The translations under genes and the position numbers were made by a program. A stretch of 64,000 nt of DNA from Emergencia timonensis (GTDB lineage Bacteria; Bacillota; Clostridia; Peptostreptococcales; Anaerovoracaceae): NCBI RefSeq assembly GCF_900086585.1, contig NZ_FLKM01000008.1:1623652-1687651 (forward strand), in the 5' to 3' direction. Within the stretch, counting starts at the first letter, position 1. Each line of letters opens with the position of its first letter. Of this stretch, positions 1 to 8,066 are shown in pieces. Under the pieces are notes generated by a model. That model saw only the letters and a list, made by a program, of their open reading frames with translations. It was not told the DNA's origin and did no database searches.

Positions 1-1
1 T

Positions 2-802
2 TTGATGGAGATAGCAGGAAAAAAACTTCCACGAATTTTGATTTATGAGGAGTCTGAATCGCTGCGGGAGTATTATACTTTTTATCTGCAGGAACTGGGG
101 TTGGATTATGAAGTCTGCGCTGATTACAGATATTTTCAAGAGGCACTATCTGAAGGCAGCTTTGATTTGGTCATGGCAGATAGGGAAACCGTCCACGAAA
201 AATTGGCTGATCAGTTGGATACTGGGGGAAAATTAGTGACACTGTTGAAAATTCAGGAACATGCGCTGATGTCTGACGAGCCGGAGAACGCAGCGATATT
301 TGTACCCCTCTTTGGGATACAGCTGGTATCTCTGCTCAAAGGAGTTAAAGCAGAGAGAATTGAATCGGAAGGCAAAGTGGCTGAAATGCCAGTGCTGCCT
401 CATGTGAGGATTTTGATTGTAGACGATAATGATCTGAATTTGCAGATTGCGGAGGCCCTGCTGCAGACCTTTGAAATGAAAATAGACTGTGCGGGCTCCG
501 GCAGGGAGGCTATAGAAGCGGTCAGCTGCCGAGATTATGATTTGATTTTCATGGATTATATGATGCCAGAAATGGACGGCATCAAAACGATGAAGAAAAT
601 TCGCGGACTGCCGGGTGACCAATACGAGAAACTGCCCATTGTCGTACTGACAGCCGACGCTACAAGCAGTGCAAAAGACAGGCTGCTTGCCGAAGGATTT
701 GACGATTACCTGACAAAACCTATTAACATAGAAGAGACTGGAAGGCTTTTGACAAAATGGCTCTGCGACCTCAATGAGCAGCGCAGCCGGACGGAGGATT
801 AA
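2..802 (+). CDS. C-terminal receiver part of a probable hybrid sensor histidine kinase (5' partial)
   Basis: The frame is open to the window edge, so the 266 codons seen are probably only the 3' end of a longer gene. Residues ~10-115 look like a degenerate receiver-like domain without the acidic pocket. Residues ~135-255 form a complete CheY-like receiver: acidic pair D141-D142, phospho-acceptor D185 in the MDYMMPEMDG stretch, T217 and K239 at the usual places. A degenerate plus a true receiver in tandem is the usual tail of hybrid kinases, where it takes phosphate from the kinase core. No output domain follows. A TTG/ATG start at 2-7 is possible but there is no upstream sequence to judge it, so a stand-alone two-receiver protein is not excluded. 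Confidence 0.75.
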   Translation: MMEIAGKKLPRILIYEESESLREYYTFYLQELGLDYEVCADYRYFQEALSEGSFDLVMADRETVHEKLADQLDTGGKLVTLLKIQEHALMSDEPENAAIFVPLFGIQLVSLLKGVKAERIESEGKVAEMPVLPHVRILIVDDNDLNLQIAEALLQTFEMKIDCAGSGREAIEAVSCRDYDLIFMDYMMPEMDGIKTMKKIRGLPGDQYEKLPIVVLTADATSSAKDRLLAEGFDDYLTKPINIEETGRLLTKWLCDLNEQRSRTED

Positions 803-858
803 CGAATCGGAAATCTATTGCATATCATAATATGTAAAACTTTAAGAAGGTGATGATT

Positions 859-1794
859 ATGAAATTATGGAATAGATGTTGCTGCTGCTGGCCGCTTCGC
901 TGTGTATGCAAACCGAAGCCGGAGCCTGCAGCAGGATCTTTTACGGCAGTGAAATACGATCAGGATACTGGCCGGCCTCTGGCAGACGCGGGTTATACCC
1001 TTTATCAAAATGAAAACTTGATTGCAACGGCGATTTCCGATGAAAGCGGCAGGCTGTCCTTCACCGATCTTGCTCCAGGTGAATATACGCTGATAGAGAC
1101 GACAATCCCCGCCGGTTATCTGCCGGAGAGGACCAGTCATCAAGTAGTGGTAGACGAAGACGGAACTGTGATGATTGACGGAATCCCTGCCGACAACTTT
1201 TCTCTATATGATGTGCCGAACCGCGACGCTGAAATATCCTTTCGAAAAGTCGACGCTGATACGGGGCAGCCTCTTGCAGGTGCGGTCTTTACTCTGCCCA
1301 ACGGTGTGAGAGCTGTTTCGGGAAGTGATGGAGTGGTCAATTTCGGAATTTTCGGGCCCGGCAGCTATGTGATCCAAGAAGTTACTGCGCCGGAAGGCTA
1401 TGCTGCTGTGCAGACGGATTTTACCGTGGTGGTGACTACTGATGGCAGAGCTTTCATTGATGGAACGTCAATTGCAAACTTTACTGCAAAAAATACAAGA
1501 CTTCCCGATCCTAGTCAGCGTCCTGTCATCAATGCGGTGACAGAGGGCGATCATTTTGTTACTGGAACCGGTGTGCCAGGTGCGGAGATTGCAGTGACCC
1601 TGCCGGACGGTATCGTTGTTACGACTACGGTCAATGATTCTGGTATCTGGGTGGCCGCGGTGCCGCAGGGAACGGACTTACAGGCAGGTCAGACCATTTA
1701 TGCAATACAAACGGAAATCGGTCGTGGACCTAGTGCGGCGGCATCTTTCGAGGTGCAGGCGAAAACATTCCAGCCCGTACTGACTAAAAAATAA
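859..1794 (+). CDS. Cys-rich-headed SpaA/Cna-B and Ig-like repeat protein
   Basis: 311 aa. The ATG at 859 is chosen because AGAAGG at 845-850 lies 8 bases upstream; GTG 850 and ATG 853 are too close. The N-terminus has six cysteines in 17 residues (four in a row at 7-10, then 15 and 17) and no hydrophobic signal peptide. Two prealbumin-like (SpaA/Cna-B) domains follow at ~27-115 and ~120-190, each with the DxDTGxPLxxAxF/YTL opening and the PAGY/PEGY closing motif typical of pilin and adhesin stalks. A bacterial Ig-like domain occupies ~205-300. There is no LPxTG or C-terminal membrane segment, so sortase anchoring is not supported. Family members are cell-surface or coat structural modules; location here is unknown. 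It is followed by a strong terminator. Confidence 0.85.
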   Translation: MKLWNRCCCCWPLRCVCKPKPEPAAGSFTAVKYDQDTGRPLADAGYTLYQNENLIATAISDESGRLSFTDLAPGEYTLIETTIPAGYLPERTSHQVVVDEDGTVMIDGIPADNFSLYDVPNRDAEISFRKVDADTGQPLAGAVFTLPNGVRAVSGSDGVVNFGIFGPGSYVIQEVTAPEGYAAVQTDFTVVVTTDGRAFIDGTSIANFTAKNTRLPDPSQRPVINAVTEGDHFVTGTGVPGAEIAVTLPDGIVVTTTVNDSGIWVAAVPQGTDLQAGQTIYAIQTEIGRGPSAAASFEVQAKTFQPVLTKK

Positions 1795-1806
1795 AGTGAT
1801 AATGAG

Positions 1807-1868
1807 CGAGGGGTATGCCCGTACAGCTTGCTGCAGATGCAGCAGGCCGACGGGCAGCCCCTCGTTTT
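1807..1868 (+). terminator. Rho-independent terminator after the SpaA-like gene
   Basis: CGAGGGG-TAT-GCCCGT pairs with ACGGGC-AGC-CCCTCG across a GC-rich loop and is followed by GTTTT. It lies 12 bases after the stop codon. Confidence 0.85.
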
Positions 1869-1922
1869 GCTGCATCTGAGATTTGGGGGAGAGAGGGACA
1901 AAGCAGCTGGCAGATGTTCGAT

Positions 1923-2234
1923 GTTACAATAAGGTTATGCTTTTTGGCTGTATCCTGACACTCCCCGCGTAACCGGATGCCCGTCAAAGTGCCTTGACAG
2001 GGGGTATATTCGTTTTTAGTCACTTTCCCTGTGAGTTCCTATGTGCAAAATGCGGTTCGCAGTTGATAAAAGATGTAAAATATAACGCAATCACGGTTTT
2101 TTTAGGCGATTTGAGCTTTTTTTTTGGGTGGACTGCCGTTGTCCTTGCCACAGAGTTACGCGAGAAATCTGGAATAGTATCAAAAAACCTAACTTTATCG
2201 TAGAAATCACTACTATCATACCCCCCTCCCCTAG
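1923..2234 (-). repeat. Dispersed ~310 bp imperfect repeat, copy A (inverted relative to copy B)
   Basis: Read on the minus strand, this stretch matches 9954-10262 on the plus strand in the same order over its whole length. Shared blocks are GGGGAGGGGGGTAT at one end, then TACGATAAAGTTA, GCGTAACTC, ATATACCCC, GTTACGCGG, GATACA-CCAAAAAG and ATTATTGTAAC-like sequence at the other end. The middle ~100 bases have diverged. No convincing intact reading frame is present. It could be a decayed mobile element or the relic of a duplicated gene. Confidence 0.75.
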
Positions 2235-2477
2235 ATGACGAGAAGCGATTTCAAAAATATCTTGTAAAAGAAGTCTTCGCCAGCCTCGCCTTTATCCTCT
2301 ACTTATTCAAAAATGCCAAAAACACCTAAAAATTTCTTGGCTGCAAAGGGAGTGTCTATTTCCGATGGCTGTAACCGTTGAAACTTCGATACGTCCTTTG
2401 CATTCGTTGGGGCTACATACAGTTTTTTTAGGTGCTTTCGACTATTATTTAAAAGACGGGTAAAACCGTAGAAAGGA
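2235..2477. other. Intergenic stretch with no recognised feature
   Basis: I read all six frames and found only short, unrecognisable ORFs. There is no convincing promoter or terminator between the repeat and the broken anchored-protein gene. Confidence 0.5.
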
Positions 2478-2731
2478 CTATTGTCTGCCAGACGTCTTCT
2501 TTCTTCTGACTACAGCAGTCATTGTGCCGCAGGCGACGCCTGCCAGGAGGATATAGAGCAGAAACCGGCTTTCATCGCCGGTCTTCGAGGACTTGCGCAG
2601 CTTTCGCTAGCGGCAGGGTCTTTTGGATTCTCCTGGTCCTCTGCGCTTGCCTGCAGTGGTTAATAGGCGAGAATCAGGCACAGGGCAAGAACCGTCGCCA
2701 GGGCTTTCTTTATATTCAGTTGTCGTCTCAT
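2478..2731 (-). pseudogene. Broken gene for a small secreted, membrane/wall-anchored protein
   Basis: On the minus strand a strong ribosome site (GGGAGGAGG) precedes ATG at 2731. It opens a typical signal peptide beginning MRRQLNIKKALATVLALCL, with a QASA-type cleavage site. The frame is hit by TAA inside the signal peptide (after LILAY). A second lesion shifts the frame. The other frame then gives SSKTGDES, a hydrophobic helix (FLLYILLAGVACGTMTAV), the positive tail RRKK and a stop at 2480-2478. KTGD plus helix plus RRKK is a sortase-type sorting signal, although the LPxT leucine-proline is not seen. The span of 254 nt is not a multiple of three. A sequencing error could mimic one lesion but hardly both. 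Confidence 0.65.
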
Positions 2732-2850
2732 ATCGTTCCTCCTCCCGCAATCATGCAGTATCTTTTACCTGCATTGTACAAAATCGTGGGGGCAAGGGTA
2801 TCAGCGTAAGCCGTAGTTTTTTGACGCAAACCGTAAGAAAGTCGCGAGAT

Positions 2851-4467
2851 TTACTCCGGCAATGCCGGGTTCAGCCGCCAGCAGGCGATGGCCGTATACA
2901 TCAGATAGGACTCCAGCCTGTCGCCTGTTCTGAAGTTGGTGATGGCCTGGATTTTGGAAAGACGGTACTGAATCGTGTTCCTGTGGACAAAGAGCAGCTT
3001 TGCCGTCTTCTTCACTTCACAGTCGGCATCCAGGTAATAGACGGCCAAGGTGTGCAGCAGTTCGCCGGAGGCATCATCTCGCAGCAAAGGCTTCAGGATG
3101 TTGCGGCAGATGCGGTAGTCTTCATTTTTTTCGGCAGACATATCAAAGCAGCGCTTGGCGAACATCAGATCTCCGTAGGAGATTTTCTTCTTATGGGGGA
3201 AGATTTCCACCACATGGGGAATGTATTCAGAGTAGAGCAGGTACGTGCGGCGCACGTCTTTGGCATTGTCGTCGTTAGGGAAAAAAGCTACGGTGTAATC
3301 CTCCGTGACCTGGTCCATGGCGCAGGTCATCTCCTCAATGTATTCATTGTCTGCATGGATCGTAGAAGCGTAGACGATAAAACAGATGATGTAGATGCCG
3401 TAGGTGTCGATGATGATGTCTTTGCCGAAAGCATCTGCACAGTTTTTGACGGCACGGATCAGAGAGCGCAAGGTTTGGAGCTGCTCCCGGGTATCGGCAT
3501 GATCAAAGACGGGCCGGATGATGATAGCAGTGTTGATGGCATCAATGTCGATGCCAAGACGGTCAGAGATATTGTACATCTTCTCTTCATCACCTTCGAT
3601 AATGGCGGGAACCAGGGCATTCTCCAGGATGTTATCCGAATCCAGGTCCCACAGCTTCGAGAAAATCTGCAGAAGCTCGATGACACGGTACATGTCGTCC
3701 AAAGTCAGGCGGTCAAAATCGTCGGCTGCATAGAGGGAGAAGCTGCGGTATTCAAAGGCAGAAAAAGGCACGCAGAAAATCTTGAGAGGCATGTCGTTCA
3801 AAGTGGTTTCCACACAGTATTCGTCCGTGGCGGCAGCGCTTTCATAAAGAGCAGAGATGGTGTCTGCGGTGATGTCGTTGGACATGGGCCACTTGCTGAG
3901 GCAGACATTGTTCAGTGAAGCGTCAGAGAGTAAAAACGTACACTTGAGATTATCACTGATGAGCCGCATGAGTGTGGCGATATTTTTACGGTTTTCCGGC
4001 AGGCGGGATACCAGGGAAGCGATGGTGTCGATAAAATCGTTGTCGTTGGCCCGATTGCGGAAGATGGCTTCGTAGACTTCACCAATGACGTCGGTATAGA
4101 AGAAATCGGTACGGTTTTCCTGCATGATGATGATGGGGAAATTCAGCCGGTCGGCCATTTCCAACAGAGAAGGATGGATTTCCTTGATAAACACGCCGAC
4201 ATAGTAGATGACCACACAGGCATCGCCGGAATTGTACATGTAGTTGATGTGGTCGCACTGCGCCTTGGGATCATCTTTGATCGTATAAAATGAAGTCAGA
4301 ACCATGTCGCTGTTTTTGACGGGCTTTCCCAGATCAAAGATGACGTTGTCGACGATTTCCAAAACGGTCACGCTGTTGACGATATTAGATACTCCTTTTT
4401 CTCCTGCGACGACTCGGCTGTTTCGCAGTGATGGTAATTTCAGGCATTCTTCTACGGTTATACTCAT
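2851..4467 (-). CDS. PucR-family transcriptional regulator
   Basis: 538 aa. The start is ATG at 4467, with GAGGTG just upstream; the GTG at 4476 lies within that ribosome site. The N-terminal ~130 residues are the PucR receptor domain (MSITVEECLKLPSL opening). A GGDEF-like linker follows. The C-terminal ~60 residues are the PucR helix-turn-helix, with the hallmark VHRNTIQYRLSKI. PucR proteins control purine, amino acid and polyketide catabolism, usually acting on a divergent operon. This gene is divergent from the NCS1 permease / M29 / DUF917 genes, with a palindrome between them, so it is inferred to control that operon and possibly itself. Confidence 0.85.
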   Translation of the reverse strand: MSITVEECLKLPSLRNSRVVAGEKGVSNIVNSVTVLEIVDNVIFDLGKPVKNSDMVLTSFYTIKDDPKAQCDHINYMYNSGDACVVIYYVGVFIKEIHPSLLEMADRLNFPIIIMQENRTDFFYTDVIGEVYEAIFRNRANDNDFIDTIASLVSRLPENRKNIATLMRLISDNLKCTFLLSDASLNNVCLSKWPMSNDITADTISALYESAAATDEYCVETTLNDMPLKIFCVPFSAFEYRSFSLYAADDFDRLTLDDMYRVIELLQIFSKLWDLDSDNILENALVPAIIEGDEEKMYNISDRLGIDIDAINTAIIIRPVFDHADTREQLQTLRSLIRAVKNCADAFGKDIIIDTYGIYIICFIVYASTIHADNEYIEEMTCAMDQVTEDYTVAFFPNDDNAKDVRRTYLLYSEYIPHVVEIFPHKKKISYGDLMFAKRCFDMSAEKNEDYRICRNILKPLLRDDASGELLHTLAVYYLDADCEVKKTAKLLFVHRNTIQYRLSKIQAITNFRTGDRLESYLMYTAIACWRLNPALPE

Positions 4468-4522
4468 TTTTGTCACCTCATAACAATTATTATCTCAATT
4501 ATAGCGTAAAAAAGGTCGAATT

Positions 4523-4557
4523 ACAATGTTGATTTATGCACATGCACAATAAATTGT
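4523..4557. promoter_or_regulatory. Palindrome between pucR and the permease operon, candidate operator
   Basis: An extended imperfect inverted repeat: ACAAT and ATTTAT on the left, ATAAAT and ATTGT on the right, around GCACATGC. It lies 24 bases upstream of the permease -35 box and ~55 bases from the pucR start. That position suits an activator or autoregulator site; binding by this PucR is inferred. Confidence 0.5.
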
Positions 4558-4580
4558 CAGAATAATCAGCGGCCGCGCTA

Positions 4581-4609
4581 ATGACAGAAAGGGCAAAAGT
4601 TGATATACT
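4581..4609 (+). promoter_or_regulatory. Sigma-A-type promoter of the permease/DUF917 operon
   Basis: ATGACA, 17-base spacer, TATACT. The coding start lies about 40 bases downstream behind AAAGGAGG. Confidence 0.65.
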
Positions 4610-4649
4610 TTTAATAAATTTATTCGAACTTTTGAAAGGAGGCTATTTT

Positions 4650-5966
4650 ATGGCCGAAGGAAAAAAGAACTTTGAGGTAGAGAGCATCACCTTAGAAAAA
4701 GTGCCAGACAGTGAAAAGAAGAGCTGGCCGTCAATTGCATTTATCTGGGCAGGAAATGTCATCTGTGTACCGGCGCTGATGGTAGGCGCCATGGTATCAT
4801 CCGGACTTAATTTTAAAGAATCAATCGCTGCCATGTTTATCGGTTACGGCATCGTCGTTGCTCTGATGATGCTCATCGCTGCACAGTCAGCGCAGACTGG
4901 AAGACCGACTGCCGTTGCAGTATCGAGAGCATTGGGAGAAAGAGGGTCACAGGTGACCATCTCCTTGATTATCGCAGTATCCATGGTGGGCTGGTATGCC
5001 TATCAGACCATCGTCTGCGCCACATCATTCTGCTCCCTGATGCAGCAAAGCTTTGGCATCGCGTTTCCAGAGTGGATCGCATGCATCTTCTGGGGCGGAC
5101 TGATGCTGATCACCGCATTCTACGGAATCGGACTGACGAAGATTCTCAACATCGTCAGCGTACCGCTGCTATTCATATTTTTGATCTACGGTGTGTCCAT
5201 CGCTCTGGGTAACGGCGGCGCAGAGATTTTGGCGGCGTACAATCCTGGCGGCGAAGGCGGCATGGTCATGGGCATCACCATTTCCGTGGGCGGCTTCATC
5301 TCCGGCGCAGCGACCTGCGGAGACTACAACAGATACAGCAAAAACGGCAAAAGCGCAGCGCTTTCCTGCCTCTTTGGCGTCATCCCGGCAGGCGTGGGCG
5401 CACTGGCCTGTGGCGCTGTCCTGGCAATCTGCTCTGGAAACTCCGACATCACAATCATGTTTGCTAACGTAGGACTGCCTGCCATCGGCATGATCGTTTT
5501 GATTCTGGCGACTTGGACAACCAACGTAGGAAATGCCTATTCCGCTGGAATCGCAGTAGTCAACATGTTCAAACTGAGAGATGACAGAAGAGCCATCGTA
5601 ACGGCGATCTGCGGTCTCATCGGTATCGCCCTGTCCCTGGGCGGCATCGTCTACTATTTTGTAGATTTCCTCTCACTGCTCAGTTACTTCATCACCCCGA
5701 TCTGCGCCGTTTTGATCGCAGACTACTGGGTTATGGGAAAAGGCAGAGCCGATACATGGAAACCGTTCCCAGGTGTCAACTGGCTGGGCATCGTCGCCTG
5801 GCTCGTCGGAGCAGCGGTGACCTATTTTGATACATTTTTCATCCCGGAAATCGTGGGTATCGTCGCCACAGTGGTCGTCTATGCGGTACTGTGCAGCGTG
5901 ATAAAAAATCCGAAACTCAATCCTTTTGCAAAGAGCGAGGAAACAGAACTGAAGGAGGCTTGTTAA
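4650..5966 (+). CDS. NCS1-family cytosine/purine/hydantoin-type permease
   Basis: 438 aa. The ATG at 4650 follows AAAGGAGG by 6 bases; the longer upstream frame has no ribosome site. About twelve hydrophobic segments span residues ~30-415. The conserved first-helix region (IAFIWAGNVICVPALMVGA) and the sixth-helix/loop region with GDYNRY are typical of the CodB/NCS1 branch, which imports cytosine, purines, allantoin or hydantoins with Na+ or H+. The stop TAA overlaps the next start by one base (TAATG), so translation is coupled. Its operon partners (M29-like, two DUF917) argue for a ring-type nitrogen compound as substrate rather than simple cytosine salvage; no deaminase is nearby. The exact substrate is unknown. 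Confidence 0.85.
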   Translation: MAEGKKNFEVESITLEKVPDSEKKSWPSIAFIWAGNVICVPALMVGAMVSSGLNFKESIAAMFIGYGIVVALMMLIAAQSAQTGRPTAVAVSRALGERGSQVTISLIIAVSMVGWYAYQTIVCATSFCSLMQQSFGIAFPEWIACIFWGGLMLITAFYGIGLTKILNIVSVPLLFIFLIYGVSIALGNGGAEILAAYNPGGEGGMVMGITISVGGFISGAATCGDYNRYSKNGKSAALSCLFGVIPAGVGALACGAVLAICSGNSDITIMFANVGLPAIGMIVLILATWTTNVGNAYSAGIAVVNMFKLRDDRRAIVTAICGLIGIALSLGGIVYYFVDFLSLLSYFITPICAVLIADYWVMGKGRADTWKPFPGVNWLGIVAWLVGAAVTYFDTFFIPEIVGIVATVVVYAVLCSVIKNPKLNPFAKSEETELKEAC

Positions 5967-6910
5967 TGAAAGGTACTTATGAAGCGGCGAAGACATCCAT
6001 CGCATCCTGCATGGGTGCAAAATCAGGCGAAAAGCTTTTGATCCTGACGGACGAGGATCAGATGGATCTGGCGAGAGAATTTGTCCGGGCGGGAAACGAC
6101 CTGGGCGTGGAAACGGTCATGGCCAGCGGACCGGTAAGACATTCCGGTGAAATGCCGGCTTTGTCCCAGGCAGCTTTGGCAGAAGCCGACGCCTGCATGA
6201 TGATTACCAGTGGGTCTTTTACCCATACCAAGGGCAGGGCAGACGCTACGGCGAGGGGCTGCCGCATCGCCTCCATGCCGACGATTACAGAAGAAATCGT
6301 CAACATGACCCTGAACGCTGACTATGACGAGGTGGAGCGCATCGGGGATATCCTGGCGGCAAAGCTGGACAAGTGCGAGAAAATCCGCATTACCACAGAG
6401 GCAGGAACTGATCTGACCTTATACTGCGGCGGCCGCAGCGGCATCGCAGACACCGGCAAGCTGGTGGCGAGAGGCGCCTTCGGCAATCTGCCGGCAGGAG
6501 AAGCCATGGTCGCACCCATTGAAACTAAGGGCGACGGCAGACTGGTCGTAGACGGCGTCATCGCCGACTTCAAGGTCATGGAAGAGCCTCTGACGATCAC
6601 CTTCAAGGACGGGCGCATCGTCAAAACCGAAGGTCCCGATGCGGAAGACTTTGATCAGTTCGTGGCGCAATTTGACGACACGGCAAAGAACGTCTGCGAA
6701 TTCGGCATCGGCACCAATCCGTCCTGCAGGATCATGGGCAACGGGCTGGTGGACGAGAAGGTATTCGGCACCATCCACATCGCCTGCGGAAACAACCTGT
6801 TCATGGGCGGACAGCAGGACTGCAATATGCACTATGACATGATTATCAAAGCGCCGACGGTTTATCTTGATGACGAGTGCGTCATCGAAAACGGCAAGCA
6901 CATTTATTAA
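5966..6910 (+). CDS. M29 aminopeptidase-like metalloprotein
   Basis: 314 aa. The ATG at 5966 overlaps the permease stop, with GGAGG ~10 bases upstream. The protein is shorter than classical M29 aminopeptidases (~370-410 aa), but the C-terminal half keeps the metal-site pattern: GEA with E179, CEFGIGTNP with E245, HIACG with H271 and MHYD with H289 and D291. These equal the Glu, Glu, His and His-x-Asp ligands of the AmpS/PepS family. Relatives such as NicX use a similar fold for ring-cleaving chemistry, so a role on a small cyclic amide rather than peptides is plausible in this operon. The frame ends 15 bases before the first DUF917 gene. Metal family is fairly sure; the substrate is inferred. 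Confidence 0.75.
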   Translation: MKGTYEAAKTSIASCMGAKSGEKLLILTDEDQMDLAREFVRAGNDLGVETVMASGPVRHSGEMPALSQAALAEADACMMITSGSFTHTKGRADATARGCRIASMPTITEEIVNMTLNADYDEVERIGDILAAKLDKCEKIRITTEAGTDLTLYCGGRSGIADTGKLVARGAFGNLPAGEAMVAPIETKGDGRLVVDGVIADFKVMEEPLTITFKDGRIVKTEGPDAEDFDQFVAQFDDTAKNVCEFGIGTNPSCRIMGNGLVDEKVFGTIHIACGNNLFMGGQQDCNMHYDMIIKAPTVYLDDECVIENGKHIY

Positions 6911-6924
6911 TGGAGGATTTGAAA

Positions 6925-8052
6925 ATGATTCGTGATTTACATAAAGATGATTTAAAATATATCGTGTACGGCTCCAGCTTTTATGGCGGCGGAGGCGGCG
7001 GTTCCATGGAAGAGGGAGAAGCCCTCCTGGCGGCAATGCTGGCGGAAGATACAGATCTGACCATCAAGATGTACGATGTAGAAGACATGGAAGATGACCC
7101 GGCAGTGGTATCCACCATGGTAGCCGCTCTCGGATCTCCTGTAGCGACAAAGGGAAGAACCTTCCAGGACGAGTCGGTCAATGCTGTCAAGGGTATGGCG
7201 GAAGAAGCCAGCTTCACTGGCAGAACGCTGAAATACGTCTACTCTGGCGAGCAGGGCGGCGGAAACACGCTGCTGCCACTGTACGCGGCATGGAAGAACG
7301 GACTGCCGATCCTCAATACAGACGGCAACGGCAGAGCGGTTCCAGAATTAAATACAGGTCTCTTGCCAGTGCACGGCATTCCGACCAGTCCGGTGGTTCT
7401 GGCCAGCGAAAAGGGCGATACCATCGTAGGCAGAGCAAAAGATCCGATGGACAGCAAGGCCTGCGAGAACATCGCCAGATACATGTGCCAGGCTTACGAC
7501 CAGGGCATCGGTTTTGCCGCTTGGATGATGAATAAAGAAGACCACCTCAAGGCATCGGCAGTGGGCCAGATGACCAAGACCATCGAAGTGGGCAAAGCCC
7601 TGGCTGGCTCCACGGCGGACACTGTGACAGCGGCACTGGAGAAGTGCTTTGACGCAATGGGCGCAGCATTCAAAATGGTCATTCCAACGGGCACCATCAC
7701 TGACATCGAAATCGACTCTGCCGGCGGCTTTGATACTGGCGTGACTACTATTGTGGACGACCAGAGCGGCGAGGAATACAAAGTCACTTTCCAGAACGAG
7801 AACCTCTTTGTGGAAGACCCGAATGGCAAGGTTATCGTGACCATCCCGAGCATCATTTCCCTGTTGGATCTGAGTCTCGAGGGCGAAGTGCGCGCATTGT
7901 CCAACAGTGAGACAGAAGTAGGCCAGAAGGTGGCTCTGACCATCACAAGAGCTGACGACAGATGGTACGATCTGCCGGAGTGCTATACCTGCTGGGACGG
8001 CGTCATGGTCAGCGCGGGCTACTGCAGAGCCAATGAAGAAGTTTCTCTTTAG
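6925..8052 (+). CDS. DUF917 / S-methyl-thiohydantoin desulfurase family protein (copy 1)
   Basis: 375 aa. The ATG at 6925 has GGAGG at 6912-6916; the longer frame upstream overlaps the previous gene and is not needed. The glycine-rich loop YGGGGGGSMEEGEALL at ~17-32 and the later FVDTDGNGRAVPEL-like block (here LNTDGNGRAVPEL) are family signatures. DUF917 proteins often accompany hydantoinases, permeases and PucR-type regulators; one member has been linked to S-methyl-thiohydantoin desulfuration. It is followed 14 bases later by a clear paralogue. The pair may form a hetero-oligomer or act on successive intermediates; this is inference. Confidence 0.8.
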   Translation: MIRDLHKDDLKYIVYGSSFYGGGGGGSMEEGEALLAAMLAEDTDLTIKMYDVEDMEDDPAVVSTMVAALGSPVATKGRTFQDESVNAVKGMAEEASFTGRTLKYVYSGEQGGGNTLLPLYAAWKNGLPILNTDGNGRAVPELNTGLLPVHGIPTSPVVLASEKGDTIVGRAKDPMDSKACENIARYMCQAYDQGIGFAAWMMNKEDHLKASAVGQMTKTIEVGKALAGSTADTVTAALEKCFDAMGAAFKMVIPTGTITDIEIDSAGGFDTGVTTIVDDQSGEEYKVTFQNENLFVEDPNGKVIVTIPSIISLLDLSLEGEVRALSNSETEVGQKVALTITRADDRWYDLPECYTCWDGVMVSAGYCRANEEVSL

Positions 8053-8066
8053 TGTGAGGTGGAAAA

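Noticed and set aside
2623..3918. A 431-codon plus-strand ORF
   Set aside because: It lies wholly antisense to the PucR gene and the broken anchored-protein gene, has no ribosome site and no recognisable domain; the minus-strand frame has the PucR motifs.
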